Shown piece by piece: positions 35,945-47,327 of a DNA stretch of 64,000 nt (position 1 is the first letter of the stretch; each line of letters begins with the position of its first letter). Source of the stretch: Sordaria brevicollis (Eukaryota > Ascomycota > Sordariomycetes > Sordariales > Sordariaceae); NCBI GenBank assembly GCA_033439795.1, contig JAUTDP010000004.1:2852001-2916000 (forward strand), given 5' to 3'. The translations under genes were made by a program, and so were the position numbers. The notes beneath the pieces are model-generated. The model was not told where the DNA came from. It did not search any database and was given only the letters and a program-made list of their open reading frames with translations.

Positions 35945-38059
35945 CTAGTATCGATCACCACGGAACCCACCACCACCGCCACCTCCTCCTCCACCACCAT
36001 GACCACGTCTCCTTCTCCTCGGAGGACCACCCTCAAACGTAGGCAATGGCGCGCCGTCGAATCTCGACCTGGGTTCATCTCCACGATCGCCTCCACCACC
36101 ACCTCTCCTCGGAGGCGGATCATCGCGGACACCGGGTAGATACCTATCACCACCACGGGACCGGCCGAATGGAGGAGGAGGAGGCCCACCACGACCACCA
36201 TCACCACCACCCATACGACCGCGACGACGCTCCGCTTCACGATGGGGCGGCCTAATGCCCACAAACACTTCCTTGCCGCGATCGACAAACGAGTCGTTGT
36301 CCTCAAATGTGTAACGGTTGATCTCGTCCTCGCGTCCCATGTCGCGGCGTCGGTCGCGCGTGTAGAACGACCGCATGTTCTGGATGCGGCGCTCGGCAAG
36401 CTCGGCATTAACGGGCCTGTAAAGCAGCGACGGGTGGGTGCGGGTGGCCTTCATCTCGTCGCCCGTGAGCGCAGGCTGAGGCACGCGGCCGCCACGGCCA
36501 CGGGGACCAGAGGGTGCGCCTTCGATGCCGCGGCCGGCAGCGGGGCCGGACGGGATGACTGGAGGAGGTAAGGGTTCGCGTGCTGATGACACTGAGCCGC
36601 GGGCTGTAGCGGCGGCAATGACAGCTGGCGTCGGCTCAAGATCGGCGTTGACGAGACGGGTGGTGATGTCGCCTGTCTCTTCGTCACGCTCGTACCGGAC
36701 TTCCCACCGGGCGAGATTGCCGCGACCCCCTTCAGATCGCTCAGTCTCAACCCATTCGGCAACTCGGTCGGGAGGAATGAAATCGACCCACAGCTCCTTC
36801 CTATTCCGCTCATTGGGCCAGATCTGTCCGTGAAGAGCTACGCGAACGCGCGACGCAGCAGTGACGGAGGTGAAGGTGACAAAAGCATGGGTACGTATTT
36901 GATCGATGAAGAGATCTCGAATCGCGTCTGGATCCGGCAGGTTGCCAGGGGGTGCGGCGAGCTCTGCGAGGTGGTCGAGAAGGAACTGATCACGGAGGGG
37001 TCTCATGAAGTTCTTGATGTAAAGCGCTTCGGTGGCAGGGTGTTGGGCGGGGGCAACGTTTCGCTCGTCGATGTCCATATCGCCCTCGTACTTCGCATTG
37101 CTCCGGTCGTCGTACGCTGGACGGTTTGGGGATTGGGGTATGTGGCCGTCCTCCATCTTAACCCTGTCGTCGGAGTCTTCCTCCTTATGGTCTCGGTCGT
37201 TTGAATCGCGTGGCTCGGATGCCTCGCGGTCCTGTGGTGCATCGCGCATCTCAGAAACCTCCTCCTTTGAGTCGGCGGCATGGGGGATCTCGGGATGAAT
37301 GGTGGCATAGGAAACGTCTTTCCCGTCCTGCTCGTCATCGAGGGGTAGCACGGTCTCGTTGGGCTGGGTTTCCATCCCACCCATGCGCGTATCTTCGTCT
37401 CCCTGCTCGGTAGGGCGTACCCGCTTCCGAGCTGTTTCTTCCTCCGGAGGTGGGCTGCGAGATCTGCGCTTCCTGCTGGATGTGTCGCTGGTGAGTTCAG
37501 GAGCCACTGGTGCAGATTCGGTAGGTGCGCTCTCTTCGACCTTCTCCTCACTTGCTGCAGTCATGTCTTCTTTAACCTCAGGGTCATTGTTTGCTTCGGG
37601 CGCAGGTTCTGCGGCGGACTCTTTTGTCGGTTTGTCTGGTTCCTCTTGTTGGACATCGGTTTCTGTTTGTGTGGCGTCTTGCGTAGTGGCCGTCTTCTCT
37701 TGAGGAGCAACTTGTTCGGGAGCTGGGGCGGCAGCAGCAGCCTTGGGCTCAGGCTCTTGCGAAGGAGCTTTCACCGGGCTCTTCGTTGCCTCGTCTTCGG
37801 ATGCAGTCGCAACGGCTTGTGCGGTAGTGGCCTCTGCTTCCTGGTCCTGATCTTTGGTCTCTTCCTTGTCCTGTTCTTTGTCTTCCTCCTGTTCCGCCTC
37901 TGGGGCTGCGTCTCCTTCTGGTTGCGATGTCTGGGCTTCCTGGTCGTCAACTGTCAGGCGCTCGACAAGGTCGGCCTTCTTGCCGGCCTGGGAGAGTCCG
38001 CGGCTCTTGAGCTCTTGACGTAGGTCAACGACTGTGTACTTGCTCCAGTCAGTCGTCAT
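35945..38059 (-). CDS. SAP/RRM/RGG protein resembling acinus (nuclear RNA processing)
   Basis: A single exon encodes 704 residues. An N-terminal SAP domain (about residues 8-38: YTVVDLRQELKSRGLSQAGKKADLVERL) would bind DNA or RNA at scaffold regions. A long acidic Glu/Gln/Ala-rich linker follows (40-335), with a bipartite basic patch (RKRRSRSPPP, about 196-205) as a likely nuclear signal. An RRM-like fold spans about 342-428 (ALYIKNFMRP, HAFVTFTSV, ELWVDFIPP). Residues 538-558 (ATRTHPSLLYRPVNAELAERR) resemble the RNPS1-SAP18-binding segment of acinus. The C-terminus is an RGG-rich tail ending in a long Gly run and FRGDRY. The order SAP, RRM, RSB-like is that of acinus, a subunit of the ASAP/exon-junction-associated complex. 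The fungal function is inferred from that likeness. The start is the first ATG of the frame. Confidence 0.85.
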   Translation of the reverse strand: MTTDWSKYTVVDLRQELKSRGLSQAGKKADLVERLTVDDQEAQTSQPEGDAAPEAEQEEDKEQDKEETKDQDQEAEATTAQAVATASEDEATKSPVKAPSQEPEPKAAAAAPAPEQVAPQEKTATTQDATQTETDVQQEEPDKPTKESAAEPAPEANNDPEVKEDMTAASEEKVEESAPTESAPVAPELTSDTSSRKRRSRSPPPEEETARKRVRPTEQGDEDTRMGGMETQPNETVLPLDDEQDGKDVSYATIHPEIPHAADSKEEVSEMRDAPQDREASEPRDSNDRDHKEEDSDDRVKMEDGHIPQSPNRPAYDDRSNAKYEGDMDIDERNVAPAQHPATEALYIKNFMRPLRDQFLLDHLAELAAPPGNLPDPDAIRDLFIDQIRTHAFVTFTSVTAASRVRVALHGQIWPNERNRKELWVDFIPPDRVAEWVETERSEGGRGNLARWEVRYERDEETGDITTRLVNADLEPTPAVIAAATARGSVSSAREPLPPPVIPSGPAAGRGIEGAPSGPRGRGGRVPQPALTGDEMKATRTHPSLLYRPVNAELAERRIQNMRSFYTRDRRRDMGREDEINRYTFEDNDSFVDRGKEVFVGIRPPHREAERRRGRMGGGDGGRGGPPPPPFGRSRGGDRYLPGVRDDPPPRRGGGGGDRGDEPRSRFDGAPLPTFEGGPPRRRRRGHGGGGGGGGGGGFRGDRY

Positions 38060-39821
38060 GTTGACCGTCGTCCCAATTGCAGTCGATGTAAGTTGTGGCT
38101 ACTGGGGTGATTGAGAAATGAAAGGCGCAAAGATAAGATATTGGTAAAATTGTTCCGTTTTTTTTTTTCTTTTCGGCGGTGAATGAAGCTTGCGGCGAGC
38201 TTCCTTTTGAGACGGGACTTTTTTTGGATTCCAAAATCCGGGGCGCGTCGCGAATGGTCAGGAAAAGCAAGCAGCAATTGGAGCCACTGCACCCACCCAC
38301 TGTGGTCGGCACCCCGACGCTCGGACTTCCCACCGGGCGCAAAACGACTGGTCGCCCCACGGCAAACGGAGGACAGGGTCCCTCAGCTCCCCTTGTTCCG
38401 CCCCATTACCTAAGCAAGTGCCCCACAGTACGTACCTCTTTAAGTTTCCTGCATCCACAGCGGTGACGTCGATCATGGTTTCTCAACTTTAAGAACGGCA
38501 TGAAACAACCACACGCACTCTACAATTGTATGGCTGTATCGGGGCATGAGCCTTCAAATCCAACGGCACACGCACAACGATAAATCAATTGCAAAGTGAT
38601 ACATGTCAAAAACACTGTCAGATGTTTCATCTTCCTTGTGCGCTGACACGGGAAACCCTTAGACATTACTCAACTGCATTGTCTAACCGTCCGGGCCAGG
38701 GATGAGCTCAATCTTTCAAGATGTGGCCCTCCCTAAATGCGTTTGTTGATGAACGACTCGTCGCTTCGAAAGAAATATATTCATTTTTCATTTCATTCGA
38801 GTGTTGGAGGTTGGGCATCAGGATGGTGACACAGGCAGCTGCATTAAGACCCGTCAGCGTCACCAGTGTTAGAAGGTATCGTTGTACCTGGCAGCGGGAA
38901 GGAGGACAGGACACGAACCAAGCCGAGATGGAAGGAGCTACCAAATCGGCAGGCGCGCAGCCTTGTTAGTCGACCAGACGGAAGGAGAGGTCGAACGGGG
39001 TGCATCAGAGCATCAGACCGCATCAATCGTGACTTCCTTATTGTCCAGGCAACCGGCTCGGTGGCACCTTCTCATTGAACCGCGTTGACCACACCACGAC
39101 ACGAAAATTCAGCCACCAGTCTAGGTGGTTGGGCGCCGACATCGTCGAGTCCAGAGTTCCAACGGAATCGTGAGGCTGTCCTACCACGGCATACTTGGCC
39201 AATAACGAATTTCTTCCCCACACCTCTCTTCACATTGCGTCGCTGAGACGATCACAACGGAGGTGGGTTGTGTGATACCCAGGTTTTGGCCGCACGACAT
39301 CGAAGTCGATGCTGGCATTACAGAAAGCTTTCCACCCCAAGCTCGTCTCCTCCCGATACCGCGGTTGAAGAACAAACAAAGCTCACTTCCCGGTCCCGTT
39401 CAGCTTGCCCATTAAAGCCTTCTTTCATCCAGACTACAGCATTGTCACGATTGTCCCGACTTTGAGACAAAGAAGACTCCATCTCTGAATCCGGACGGGA
39501 CAGGAGGGCCCCTTCTACCCCTCATTCAAAGACGAGCCATCACCACTCGTCCACCCGCAAGCATTCAAGCTGTCTCACAACTCCGCGCCCCAACGAGAAT
39601 CATTTTTCCCACAAAGAAGTTAACTTCAGAAGAAGACTTGTCTCTCTCTTCCCACTTGGATCTTTCCATCACCCTTCGATTTCGACCTACGGTCTTCTCT
39701 TCACTTTCACATCACCCAAGTCTCACATCTCGCCAGGGAGTTCCACGGAATCTGGTCGTTTAATGACTTTCCCTTATCAACAAAATCCTTTTCCGTCCCG
39801 GTTTCCGCTTCCTTTTTCAAC
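38060..39821. other. Divergent promoter region and long leader
   Basis: It separates the SAP-domain gene (minus) from the unknown gene at 39822 (plus). The last 300 bases are CT-rich and probably transcribed leader. No gene is supportable. Confidence 0.5.
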
Positions 39822-41229
39822 ATGAAGACATCATCACCTCGAAAGCCAGGAACCCAGCGCTATGCGCCTTATCAAAAACCCGCAAGAAACATGCAACCTT
39901 CTGCGATGGTCACTCCCAGCCCCACTATCGCCGATGCCGACGGTGATGTGGACATGTTTTTACTTGAAGCCCAGCTAGGCATCACCTCGCCAAGTTTCGG
40001 CGATTACTATTTTACCCGGGGCAATGACAGCTCAAAGCTAGACCTTCGTGGAGGCTATGTCGCAGGCGCAAAACAGACTACGCCTCGGAGGAAGCCAAAG
40101 GATTTGGTTTACCCCACTATCGAGGTGGCCGTATCGCCCTCCACTAAGGGATCCGAGACTGATGAGGCGGATTACGACATGGAAGACGAGTCCGAGAACG
40201 ATTACGATTACGACGACGACAGCATCGAAGACGACAAAAGCCACGCCCACCGCGGTCATGGACACTACCAGTCCGGCACTCGCCTGACTCGCGAGACGTC
40301 TCGCAACCCGAATTATAGCAGCAACAGCAACTGGGACCAGTATGAAGAAGTTCCCCGTCACATGCAAGACTATGCTAAGGTCATCAAGCGTGTCTCGGGT
40401 TACGAGGAATGGAATGAGGAGCAACGTCACCTGCACAAGCTCATCTTTCTCAGAGGCCTTCACCCGGTAATGCCAGCTTCATGGCGATGGAGTTTCAAGA
40501 TGTGGGGTATCGCTGAGGGTAACCTCGCTCAGGTTTTTGCACCTGAAAATAGTAAGAAGGAGGTTATTATTAAGTCCTATGGGAACGAGCTCGCTGGTAC
40601 GTATGCTGCTCATGCTCGTACAATCTTATTTTGCCGATTTATGCTAACTAGCTTTCTCTCTTTCAGCCTGTAAAGCACTCGAATCCGTGTTCCTTTGCAC
40701 CCAGCACATCCTGGACTTTGAAAGGCTTGGTCAGCGCGAAATGATGGGCCCATTCACCGCAAAAACCATCAGGAGCTATTGGAGATGGGCTTTGAAGGAT
40801 TCAGGCCTGGACAAGTGCAAGTTTCCGCCGCTGCTTCTGGTGCTGGAATACGAATACTCGCGCGACAAAGATTTTGCCCATGAGGTGTCTGTTAGTGTGA
40901 TGAAGAAGGTGGAAGACGTTGCCCAACGTTGGCGCGAGATGCTCATGGACGATGAGACTGGGGAGTATGTCGCGGAACCACCCACTATCTTTGTCTTCAC
41001 CGTAGTTCAGCATACTCTGGTGCTGTCTACGTACGACGCCGCATGGCCTGAGCTAGGCATTGTGCAGATCGAAGAAGTCAAGTTCAACGCGAGAGGACTT
41101 TGGCTTTGGAATTCATTGACCGTCGCCATTGCCGTTCATATGGCTCGGGACACGTTGGTCAGAGCACGCAAATACGGGTTCATTAGGGAGGTCCGGCGTC
41201 GGAAAGCCAAGAAGGATCCTGACTACTGA
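39822..41229 (+). CDS. Fungal protein of unknown function
   Basis: Two exons (39822-40596, 40667-41229) give 445 residues; the intron has GT/AG ends and a CTAAC branch site. Residues 1-110 are basic and Pro/Ser-rich. Residues 113-140 form a strongly acidic Asp/Glu stretch (DEADYDMEDESENDYDYDDD), followed by a His-rich patch. From about residue 172 the protein is globular and Trp-rich (EVPRHMQDYAKVIKRVSGYEEWNEEQRHLHKLIFLRGLHP, WRWSFKMWGI, RSYWRWALKDSGLDKCKFP). It ends in a basic tail. There is no signal peptide or membrane segment. The acidic tract and basic ends would suit a nuclear protein. I recognise no domain and assign no function; the globular part looks like a conserved Pezizomycotina family, possibly DNA-associated. 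Confidence 0.8.
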
Positions 41230-42604
41230 GGTGCCGGGCAGGAAAAAGCACGGTTTGGCGTTGGTGGTATAGTGTGGATGGTTTTCGCGATCTGAAGTTT
41301 CAAGTCTTCTTACATGGAGAGAGTCCTGTTACGGACAGATTTAATATGCTTGCTTCGAGGATACCCTGCTCAGGTCATTGCTAATTTTCACCCCTGGACT
41401 CCTCTGTCTTCACAGAGACCTGCTTTGTGTGTTCATGGGCTTACGAGCAGCAATTGGCCGTTCTTCATTCTGCGATACTTGATTAAAAGGATATGGTGTC
41501 GGCAATGGTTGACTTTCGACACTTCTATCAACTCATGGTTGGCTGGGGGGAAATGGTGGAGTACTTCGTCTTAACGTACTCTTGCCGATGTTTCCTTGTA
41601 CCTGTTATCGATGGATTTCTTCCAAGCCTTTTCACAGATTTTGTTTGGGTGATATCTTTCCAAAACCTCAAAGCACGATTGGCATCCGCATGGAGGGCTT
41701 TATTTCTTTGGGAGTTTTCCAGGCAGTTACCTACCAACAGAGAGAGTGTCTGAACCCGCGATACACACACGGATTTTGTTCTTTGCAAATAGGTAGGCTA
41801 CAAATATTGGCACATGTCATATAAACCAGTGAATATAAGTGGTCGCCTGGCTAAAGGTCTGTGGATTCGATGATTCCACAAAACTTCATCCGGGCTATGT
41901 ATGTTACTTTTACAAGGTAGTGCATGTAAAGGAAAAATTTCCTTTGTTATACAGAGTCACCGAATCGCAACGCAGGAATATGTACCCAACAGAAAGCATA
42001 CAAAGCCAATCACTGTACTGCTAATTGTGCTGCCGTATTTCTTTGCATGTGTAATCCTATCGGAAAACATGCCGGTTGGTTGGGAAGGCCTTGATTACTG
42101 GAGTCCAGAGCCGAGGTGTTTTTCACAAAAATGTGGAGGGAGAGTCGTGAAGGTTATCTGGGTCCTGGGAACATCGTAGATGTGAAAAAAGCTGGGCGCC
42201 ATATCGAAGATAGCAAGAACTAGGAACATCGTAGGTGAAAAGACTGGGCTTTGTTGACCGATGGAGTGGAACAGGAGTGGAAAGATTTATGGCGATAAGT
42301 AAGTGATTTATTAAGAATAGGTATGTCCTGTATTCGGTGCAAGAAGAGTCGTGACAAGTCGTTGTCCTTCCATGCAATAAACGAATACGTGGTACATAAA
42401 TAGTTGCTGATCAACATCCATCAGAGATCACAGATCCATTCGCACGTGGACGAAGTGGTTCTCGGTCTTTTTGTCCCTTCCGAACGAAATTCCAACGTCT
42501 CTCGTTTTCCAAACAGGCAGAGCCAGCCTGCGCATTTTCATTCGGTCGGTCCGGTCTCCGGAGTTTCGAAGTTCTCGAAAAGTCAAGAGTGGAGTTTGGA
42601 GATG

Positions 42605-42923
42605 TTCCCGGACTCAAACGCCTGTGCAGTGTCTTGGCGGATGTGTGCGCGCGCACACACAACTTTTTCGACAACTTTTTGGCATTTCGACCTTCGAAAC
42701 GAAAGATGCGAATCAATAAACTTCATGCGAATTTGACATGAATAAGTATTATAATAGGCTTGAAAGCGGTGATTCCGAATCTATCATTAGTTTTTGAATA
42801 TCCCATCAAATCGAGGAGATGCAAGCGAATGAAGTCCGGATAACTTCGTTCTTGATCAAGAAGTGTTGTGTGTGCACGCACACACACCTCTGCCAAGACT
42901 GCACAGGCGCTTGAGTCCGGGAA
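42605..42923. repeat. 59-bp inverted repeat with about 200-bp loop
   Basis: The arm at 42605-42663 (from TTCCCGGACTCAA to CACACACAAC) is repeated in reverse complement at 42865-42923 with about seven mismatches and two compensating small indels. Each arm carries a purine/pyrimidine alternating GTGTGCGCGCGCACAC-type core. No target duplication was identified. It may be a foldback or MITE remnant, or a cruciform-prone element. Confidence 0.75.
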
Positions 42924-43198
42924 TGGTTCTAAGTGGGCCGACAGGAACCGACTGCCGAGAGATAATGGGAAAATGATCTGATGATCGTCGAATTGATAAA
43001 AACGCTTGGCATCAAGTTATACCCTGACCCGTCAGGCCCGTTTTACACACGTACACTACAGTAGTGTACACTTAAAAACTGCTTGTATACCAGTTGTGAT
43101 GGGTTGATGGCTGAGGCAGAAGGTCCACAAACCCAGTCATGGAATGATTTTCTGTTAAAGTTCCGAGGCATTCGAGCATTCTAGTGTGATCTCTCTCG

Positions 43199-43207
43199 TT
43201 ATCAGAT
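43199..43207 (-). promoter_or_regulatory. ATCTGATAA site (siderophore GATA-factor consensus), distal
   Basis: TTATCAGAT on the plus strand is ATCTGATAA on the minus, an exact match to the ATCWGATAA consensus of the SRE/SreA family. It lies about 2.2 kb before sre. One match per 64 kb is expected by chance, so this site alone is weak. Confidence 0.35.
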
Positions 43208-44604
43208 CATCGGTTGCCGGGGGGTTGGATGAGGTGATCTCTGTTCATGCTAACCAAGAGAGGCCGGGAGAGCTAAAGCTGGGGCAGTGCTGGTCCAAGA
43301 GCCAGAGGTAAGGGGTATCGGTCAGAACATTAGATTATCGCTTGCAGGTGATGGCTGGGCTATGCTCAGGGGGTATGTAAAAATAGCCTTTTAGCTTTTG
43401 GGAAGCAGGACTCAAGTCCAGTTCAAGGTCGCCGGTTGAAATCATGGAAGATGCTGGAAGTGAATGGTCTGGAGTAAACAGAGTGAGTTGGGCTTGTTAC
43501 GTCTGTGATGACGATTCCAACTTCTATGATTTCGAAGATCAATGAAAAGTGTCCAACAACAAACCCCGGGCATATAATAAAGCGGAAATGTGAGTTGATG
43601 GCAAAACTAACAGCTCTCGGACTGGAAGCAGAAAAACCTCTTTCCACCACATTAACAAAGAACACTGATGTTTTACATAATATTGGCTGACTACCTAGAG
43701 CTGTCGTGGACTGTCGTGAATTGTCCAATCTTGGTAAGGTTGTACGAAGGAGATGGATGGTGTCCTGGATGTAATGCACGATAGGCCGATCAGGGGAGAG
43801 CGCAAGGGTTATCTAATTGAGGCGGTAGAGGCAGGAATCTTCTCATCATCAAAGGGATGCCTACCAAACTCCGAACCCGACAATGAGTCCGTAGTACCAG
43901 GCACAAATGTTTTCGCATCGTACCAATTCCGGTCTCGGGGCCGGTTGTCCAAATAAACTCTCTGCAGTAGAACAGGCTCGCAGGTCGGAAAGGTATGATG
44001 TTGCTGAAGGAGGGGACAGTCACTGAATAGGTATCTGCCAGCCGGGAATACGTACCGAGAGAAAGAGCAATATTAAATAAAAACGCGAGTTGATAGCACC
44101 GTATTTATGTAAAGTACAACGTAAACTGGTCCAGATTACGACCCGTTACAACATTCCTGTACCCAAGTACATATCAAGGAACCCCAGTCTTTCTCATCTA
44201 ATCCCTGTCTGCTGACATTGCACAGCCAGTGATTGGCCAGATTAACGATACCCTGTGGGTCACTTCTTTCCTTACGGCATCTTCCCAAGTCAACCAGTGA
44301 CACTGGGTCTGAAAGGGCCTTTCTCATCCTCTAGCCAGCCCAATTCCACGTCCCATGATCTCAAATCATGGCTCCCGAACAAATACGGGTTTGATTTTTT
44401 TTGTGCAAAATTCTCTGCGTGTCCTTCTGTAAAATCAAACCACGTTGTTCTCTTGTGGTCCTCTTCCAAACCAAGATATCTGTTGGCGTCCTCCCCTCCC
44501 TCTCCCAGACGCGCCTGTCCTCGCCAACGACTACCAACACTAGCAACAGGTCCCTTCTGCCTATCGAACCGTCTTTCAGCCCTTTGGTCGCCAGGATTAT
44601 CCGT

Positions 44605-44622
44605 AGATCTGATAACAGATCT
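44605..44622 (+). promoter_or_regulatory. Palindromic GATA site AGATCTG-ATAA-CAGATCT upstream of sre
   Basis: ATCTGATAA (44607-44615) matches the ATCWGATAA consensus and sits inside a perfect inverted repeat with 7-bp arms. It lies about 800 bp before the sre ATG and may be promoter or leader. Autoregulation of sre through it is inference. Confidence 0.45.
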
Positions 44623-45418
44623 GTGGAGCAGTGGAGTAGTAATCAGAAGCACAACAGAGACTCTTGAGGCAAAGGGGGGAAGGATATGCAGACATTCGTC
44701 TGTCCACTCGACTAGAAGACGAAAAAGAGAGAAAAAGACAACAAGAAAATCTCAAGACAAGCCTCTGGCCCAGGCCCGCTCTCTCTTTCGCTTTACCGTT
44801 TTTGTCCACCAACCCTTTTTGGCCCATCTCCCCATCTGGTCACCTCGGAACTTCAACCGACTTCGCCATCCTCGTGCACTCTGCTGGAGTACACAACCGT
44901 TCCAGGTCTTGCCACCAACGCGAACCCGCTCGTACCACAACCGGACACCCTGTCCAAGCCTTTTCTTCCATCAAGACTAACTCTTGTAACAGCGGCACCC
45001 TGCCTTGCCGTCTGTAACACCGGTCTTCTCTGGCCATTTTCCCCATCAGTCGTCTGTTTCGGACATCCAACACGTGCTGCTCTCCTGGTACAAGCGCTCT
45101 GCATTGGCCAAGATCCCGCCTGATCGTTAGCGGATATTGCCTAGAGATTGGGGTGGCTTACTTGTCATCCAAGTACAACTCCAACGATCGATCTTGGCGT
45201 CTGTTTGACCGCCGACCTTGATACCGTTTCCACCACTTGACGATCACGAAGCGACATCGAAGCCAGCTTGCGCAACCTCGAGGCTTCCGGCGACGTACGA
45301 CATCCGCTTCCTGTCGAGCAGATTTTCAAGCACTTGGTGCCTTATCCCTAAAGACGAATAACTAGTCTTAACTCTTCACTGTTAGGCTAGAATCCGAACA
45401 CGAACAACACGAGAAGGA

Positions 45419-47327
45419 ATGGCTTTGCCAGATGACACTCGCCTTATGAACAACCAAACTTCCACCGAAAATAATATGTCACCCGGCCGTACGGCCCTTC
45501 CATCAAAGCCATCTCAAATGACCGAGAATAACGAAGCACCGAAGCACGAGTCAACTGGACCGGCTGACAAGGCGTCGCCAAAGTCCGAACCCGGGCCCTT
45601 GCCGAATTCAAAGAAAGCGGGGCAAGGAGGACGGAGTCCATCTGTTCGCAACAAGTCTCCAAAAACTCTACACTCCAAACCCGCACAATCTTCAACCGAG
45701 ACCGTGGGGGTGGTAAACGTTGCGACGCTGGGACTTGTGCCTTCTGTTCAGGGTCATGCAGGTCAGGTCTGCAGGTATGATCATTTTTCTTTCTGTCCTC
45801 GACGTTTGAATCCGTGTGGCTAATGACTGAGTAGTAACTGCGGTACAACACATACTCCTCTTTGGCGAAGATCGCCTCAAGGAGAAATCATCTGCAATGC
45901 TTGTGGATTGTACCTGAAGGCGCGCAATGCGGCTCGCCCCGCCAATATAAGGCGCCCTCCGACTGTAATGGCGAACAGTGTCAGGCAAGCCCCAACCAAA
46001 CTCTCTCCCAAAACAACGGCGCCGTTGATGCCGAGCAACCCGGGAGCAACATATGTGGCCGCCGATCAAACGCCGTCAGGAACGTGTCCTGGAGGCGGGA
46101 GATGCAACGGCACGGGAGGTGCTGAGGGGTGCGGTGGTTGCCCCGCATACAACAACCGCGTTTCCAAGAGCGCCAGTCTCAACGTGCTGAAATGTCAGGG
46201 CGCTGCAGCCGCCTCTTCCAAGAAACCTCAACCGGCAGAGGGCAGCGGGGAAGAACCAACCGAGGTGGACATCACAGCCTTGCACGTACAATCCCAAAAC
46301 ACTACCGTTGTCATTGCTTGTCAAAATTGCGGCACTACCATCACCCCGCTATGGCGAAGGGATGAAGCCGGTCACACTATCTGCAATGCATGTGGTAAGT
46401 TCATGAGCCTACTTCACAGATGAGTGGAAGTGGATCTCATACGCTAACCTGACTAAAGGTCTCTACTACAAGTTACATGGTGTGCATCGGCCAGTGACTA
46501 TGAAAAAGGCGATAATCAAACGCAGAAAACGTGTAATTCCTGCCGCTGGTGGAGAGGCCGAGAATGAGCCAAGTGAGGCTGCTGATTCACCACCACCTCA
46601 GACGGCACCAGAACGTCCGATGGAGAAGGGTACGGTGAACGAAGATGGATCTGTTAATCTCGGAATCCGTCGACGGCCAGTACGGCCATTGACTCTCGTG
46701 CCTGAGGATGAGTTGCGACGAAACAGACAGGTATCACCGCAGTCTTCGTCCCACGACTTGGGGCAATATCATTCATCTCATATCAACCAACCACACCATC
46801 ATGGAGCCCACGGATCTCTCACTTATGAGAACCGACTGGCCCCAATTCATTCACTGTCGCTTTCGGTGGATCGCCAATCATCTTTATCACCAGCATCGTT
46901 CCTTTCTCCATCGAGAAAGCGGTCGATATCCGCCGTCGAAAACGAGTCATCAACTAATAATGACAACGAAAGTCACAAACGTCTATCTTCCATCAATTCC
47001 ATTCTCAACCCGGTGCCGACTTCTCAGATGTACCGAGAGGCTTCGCCGGCAGACCAGTTACGGATGCAACAACAACAACAACAATCGACACGGTCTCCAG
47101 CCATGAGCAGCCTGACTCCAGCTCCGAGTCCAGGGTCGTTTTCGAATAGTACGGTCATTGGGACACCGACGTCAGCTCCAACCATGCGAGGCGGTTCAAG
47201 GGATACTCTTAGTGATGGTGAACGGATTAAGGCTGAGCGAAGGGCGGCGTTGGAGCGTGAAGCGGAAATGATGAGAGAGTTGCTAGCTGCCAAGGAAAGG
47301 GAACTAGCTGAGTTGGGCTATGACTGA
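45419..47327 (+). CDS. sre: Two-finger GATA repressor of siderophore synthesis (SRE)
   Basis: Three exons (45419-45774, 45835-46394, 46459-47327) encode 594 residues. Two GATA zinc fingers, each C-x2-C-x17-C-x2-C, lie at C118-C142 and C281-C305. Between them is the Cys-rich region C203-x5-C-x8-C-x2-C221. That arrangement is diagnostic of the iron-sensing URBS1/SREA/SRE family, and in N. crassa the gene is sre. When iron is ample the protein represses siderophore and high-affinity iron-uptake genes through ATCWGATAA sites; the Cys-rich region is thought to bind iron or an Fe-S centre. Intron 1 interrupts finger 1 after its first Cys, and intron 2 lies right after the last Cys of finger 2. The C-terminal half is low-complexity with a Gln run (CAA repeat near 47070) and ends in a charged coiled-coil (about 565-592) as in its homologues. 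Confidence 0.97.

Larger units (their letters stand above)
41230..45418. other. Gene-free 4 kb upstream of sre
   Basis: No coding region is supportable; frames such as 44255-44980 have no family resemblance and lie in the probable sre leader. Structured items are an imperfect tandem repeat at about 42168-42248 (GGAACATCGTA twice), the 59-bp inverted repeat at 42605-42923, a 19-bp palindrome at about 43051-43069 and two ATCTGATAA sites (about 43199 and 44607). A long upstream region and leader are plausible for a regulated GATA factor. Confidence 0.5.

Noticed and set aside
44255..44980. 241-codon plus-strand open frame upstream of sre
   Set aside because: No recognisable domain and ordinary low-complexity Pro/Ser/Arg translation; it overlaps the likely sre leader.
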